A DNA stretch of 64,000 nt from Zoogloea sp. LCSB751 (GTDB lineage Bacteria; Pseudomonadota; Gammaproteobacteria; Burkholderiales; Rhodocyclaceae), in NCBI RefSeq assembly GCF_002028455.1, contig NZ_MWUM01000007.1, forward strand, positions 124,001-188,000, in the 5' to 3' direction. The notes beneath the pieces were generated by a model that had not been told where the DNA came from, made no database searches, and saw only the letters and a list, made by a program, of their open reading frames with translations. Both the position numbers and the translations under genes were made by a program. Positions 62,877 to 64,000 of this stretch are shown in pieces; within the stretch, counting starts at the first letter, position 1; each line of letters starts with the position of its first letter.

Positions 62877-63317
62877 TCAGCCGGAAAGTTGCTCGGCAAT
62901 TGCATTACGGATGGCCAGGGTCAGCCGTGCGTCGTCCACGTTGCGTGTCGTGCCGCTGCTGCTGCGCTGGACCTGTCCCCAGACGGGCTCCGGGAAATGG
63001 CGGTCGTCCAGCTCCCGCGGGATCAGGTGCCAGTGCAGGTGGGGCACCACATTGCCGAAGCTGGCCAGGTTGATCTTGGCGGGCTGGAAGCACTCGCGCA
63101 AGGCCACCTCGACGGCCATCAGGATGTTGAAGCAATGGCGCTGGTCCGCGGGCGATAGATCGCTCATCTCGGCCACATGCTCATTCCAGATCAGCCGGCA
63201 ATAGCCGGGATAGTCCCTGTCATTCACCCGGATGACGCGGCAGCTGGCGTCCTGCCAGAGCACGTTTTCCGGATCCGGGAAGCATAGGGGGCAGTCTTTC
63301 GGCGAACTTGTCGGCAT
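62877..63317 (-). CDS. HIT-family nucleotide hydrolase-like protein
   Basis: A 146-residue histidine-triad protein: HLHWHLIP (HxHxHxx). An N-terminal CPLCFPDPENVLWQD motif is characteristic of one HIT subgroup. Likely nucleotide hydrolase or transferase acting on dinucleotides. It appears to be transcribed with the unknown protein downstream. Confidence 0.85.
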   Translation of the reverse strand: MPTSSPKDCPLCFPDPENVLWQDASCRVIRVNDRDYPGYCRLIWNEHVAEMSDLSPADQRHCFNILMAVEVALRECFQPAKINLASFGNVVPHLHWHLIPRELDDRHFPEPVWGQVQRSSSGTTRNVDDARLTLAIRNAIAEQLSG

Positions 63318-63444
63318 GGCGATAATGAGCTGCGGTCAGGTTGTATTGGACGATTCCGGTCCGGTCGGATTGCCGGTCTGCGGCAGGGGGCAGGGCCCGT
63401 CTTCCGCATGCGAAAGCAATGTCTGCTCATTTTGACACTAATCC

Positions 63445-64000
63445 TCAGCGCGCTGCAGCCTCCTGCCGAATGAAGGCGCGGGTGGCTGCAGAACCGGCGG
63501 CCACCGGCGTGCCGTCGACGAACAGGAGCAGGCTGCCCGGCTCGATGGGAACCCAGTCTTCATTGTCGGTGAGCGGCGTCGTGGCGACGATCGCCACCCG
63601 ATCGGCCGGCGAGGTCAGCTCGCGGAAATCCACCGTGATGTCCTGGTCCTTGAGGTGGGCACGGTCGAACGGAGCCTGACGCACGATGTAGGTGAGTCGC
63701 GATGCACAGTGGGCGAACAGGCAGGTGCCGTTGGACAGCAGGAAGTTGAATTCGCCGTGGCTGCCCACCTCGGCGGCGATGCTGCGTATCACCGCGAAGA
63801 GCGCTTCCCGCGACGGTTCACCGTCCGGAAACTGGCGACGCAGCGACTCCATCAGGTAGCAGAAGGCACGCTCCGAATCGGTCTGCCCGACCGGCTGGAA
63901 ATAGCCGCGCAATTCGGGATTGAAGCCGTTGAGATTGCCGTTGTGGGCGAACACCCAGTAACGGCCCCACAGCTCGCGCTGGAAGGGGTGGGTGTTCTCC
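63445..64000 (-). CDS. Class II glutamine amidotransferase, N-terminus cut by the window edge
   Basis: About 185 codons of a YafJ-type class II glutamine amidotransferase, running off the window at its 5' end. GRYWVFAHNGNLNGF is the conserved Ntn segment after the missing catalytic cysteine. QTDSERAFCYLME and VGSHGEFNFLLSNG follow. The glutamine-binding residues match the family; the catalytic start is outside the window. Confidence 0.85.
   Translation of the reverse strand, partial: ENTHPFQRELWGRYWVFAHNGNLNGFNPELRGYFQPVGQTDSERAFCYLMESLRRQFPDGEPSREALFAVIRSIAAEVGSHGEFNFLLSNGTCLFAHCASRLTYIVRQAPFDRAHLKDQDITVDFRELTSPADRVAIVATTPLTDNEDWVPIEPGSLLLFVDGTPVAAGSAATRAFIRQEAAAR

Overview
This GC-rich window looks like chromosomal DNA from a respiratory, facultatively anaerobic betaproteobacterium, most plausibly of the Rhodocyclales (Azospira/Dechloromonas type). 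That placement is an inference from gene content and base composition: an atpIBEFHAGDC operon, EF-P carrying Arg32 next to its arginyl-rhamnosyltransferase EarP, PhoBR, a CZB chemoreceptor, and a complete local selenocysteine / formate dehydrogenase locus. No rRNA or CRISPR array is visible. One RNA gene was found, the selenocysteine tRNA.

Layout. 1-4.2 kb: RidA-like protein divergent from threonine deaminase ilvA, then a PAS protein and a CZB chemoreceptor. 4.4-7.9 kb: a sigma-54 response regulator and its sensor kinase. 7.9-11.3 kb: a phosphonate-type ABC transporter. 11.3-21.8 kb: the formate/selenium locus, fdnG (with an in-frame UGA at 12305 and a SECIS hairpin) - fdxH - fdnI - fdhE - selA - selB - selC, followed by a GcvH-like protein without the lipoyl lysine and a DsrE-like protein. 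A near-consensus sigma-54 promoter with two upstream GGACA-N3-TGTCC palindromes precedes fdnG. 21.8-30.5 kb: transporters, a NYN/LOTUS protein, an orphan GspE-type ATPase, a ComEA-like protein, two small lipoproteins, a CPBP protease, an aminotransferase and a lipid-binding-fold protein. 30.5-34.6 kb: an AT-rich repeated region with DnaA-box-like sites around an unknown 89-aa gene, then earP, efp, yaeQ and a Tat-exported superoxide dismutase.

34.7-49.9 kb, all on the minus strand, reads as one interrupted gene set: ArsR regulator, aas (acyltransferase plus acyl-ACP ligase), a lipoprotein, an LplT-like MFS/acyltransferase fusion, a small membrane protein, an Lgt-like protein and a radical SAM protein of the Tes-like type. 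This suggests an undescribed membrane-lipid remodelling system. Its aas gene has been split by a 7,485-bp mobile element (40748-48232) flanked by a 6-bp direct repeat. The element encodes a three-gene recombinase module resembling the gamma-mobile-trio (GmtY/GmtZ/GmtX) plus a GNAT acetyltransferase and an AraC regulator as cargo.

50.0-64.0 kb is housekeeping: the ATP synthase operon with a clear promoter and terminator, ubiJ/ubiE and a DUF971 protein, phoB-phoR, a protein of unknown function with a HIT protein, and a class II glutamine amidotransferase cut by the window end.
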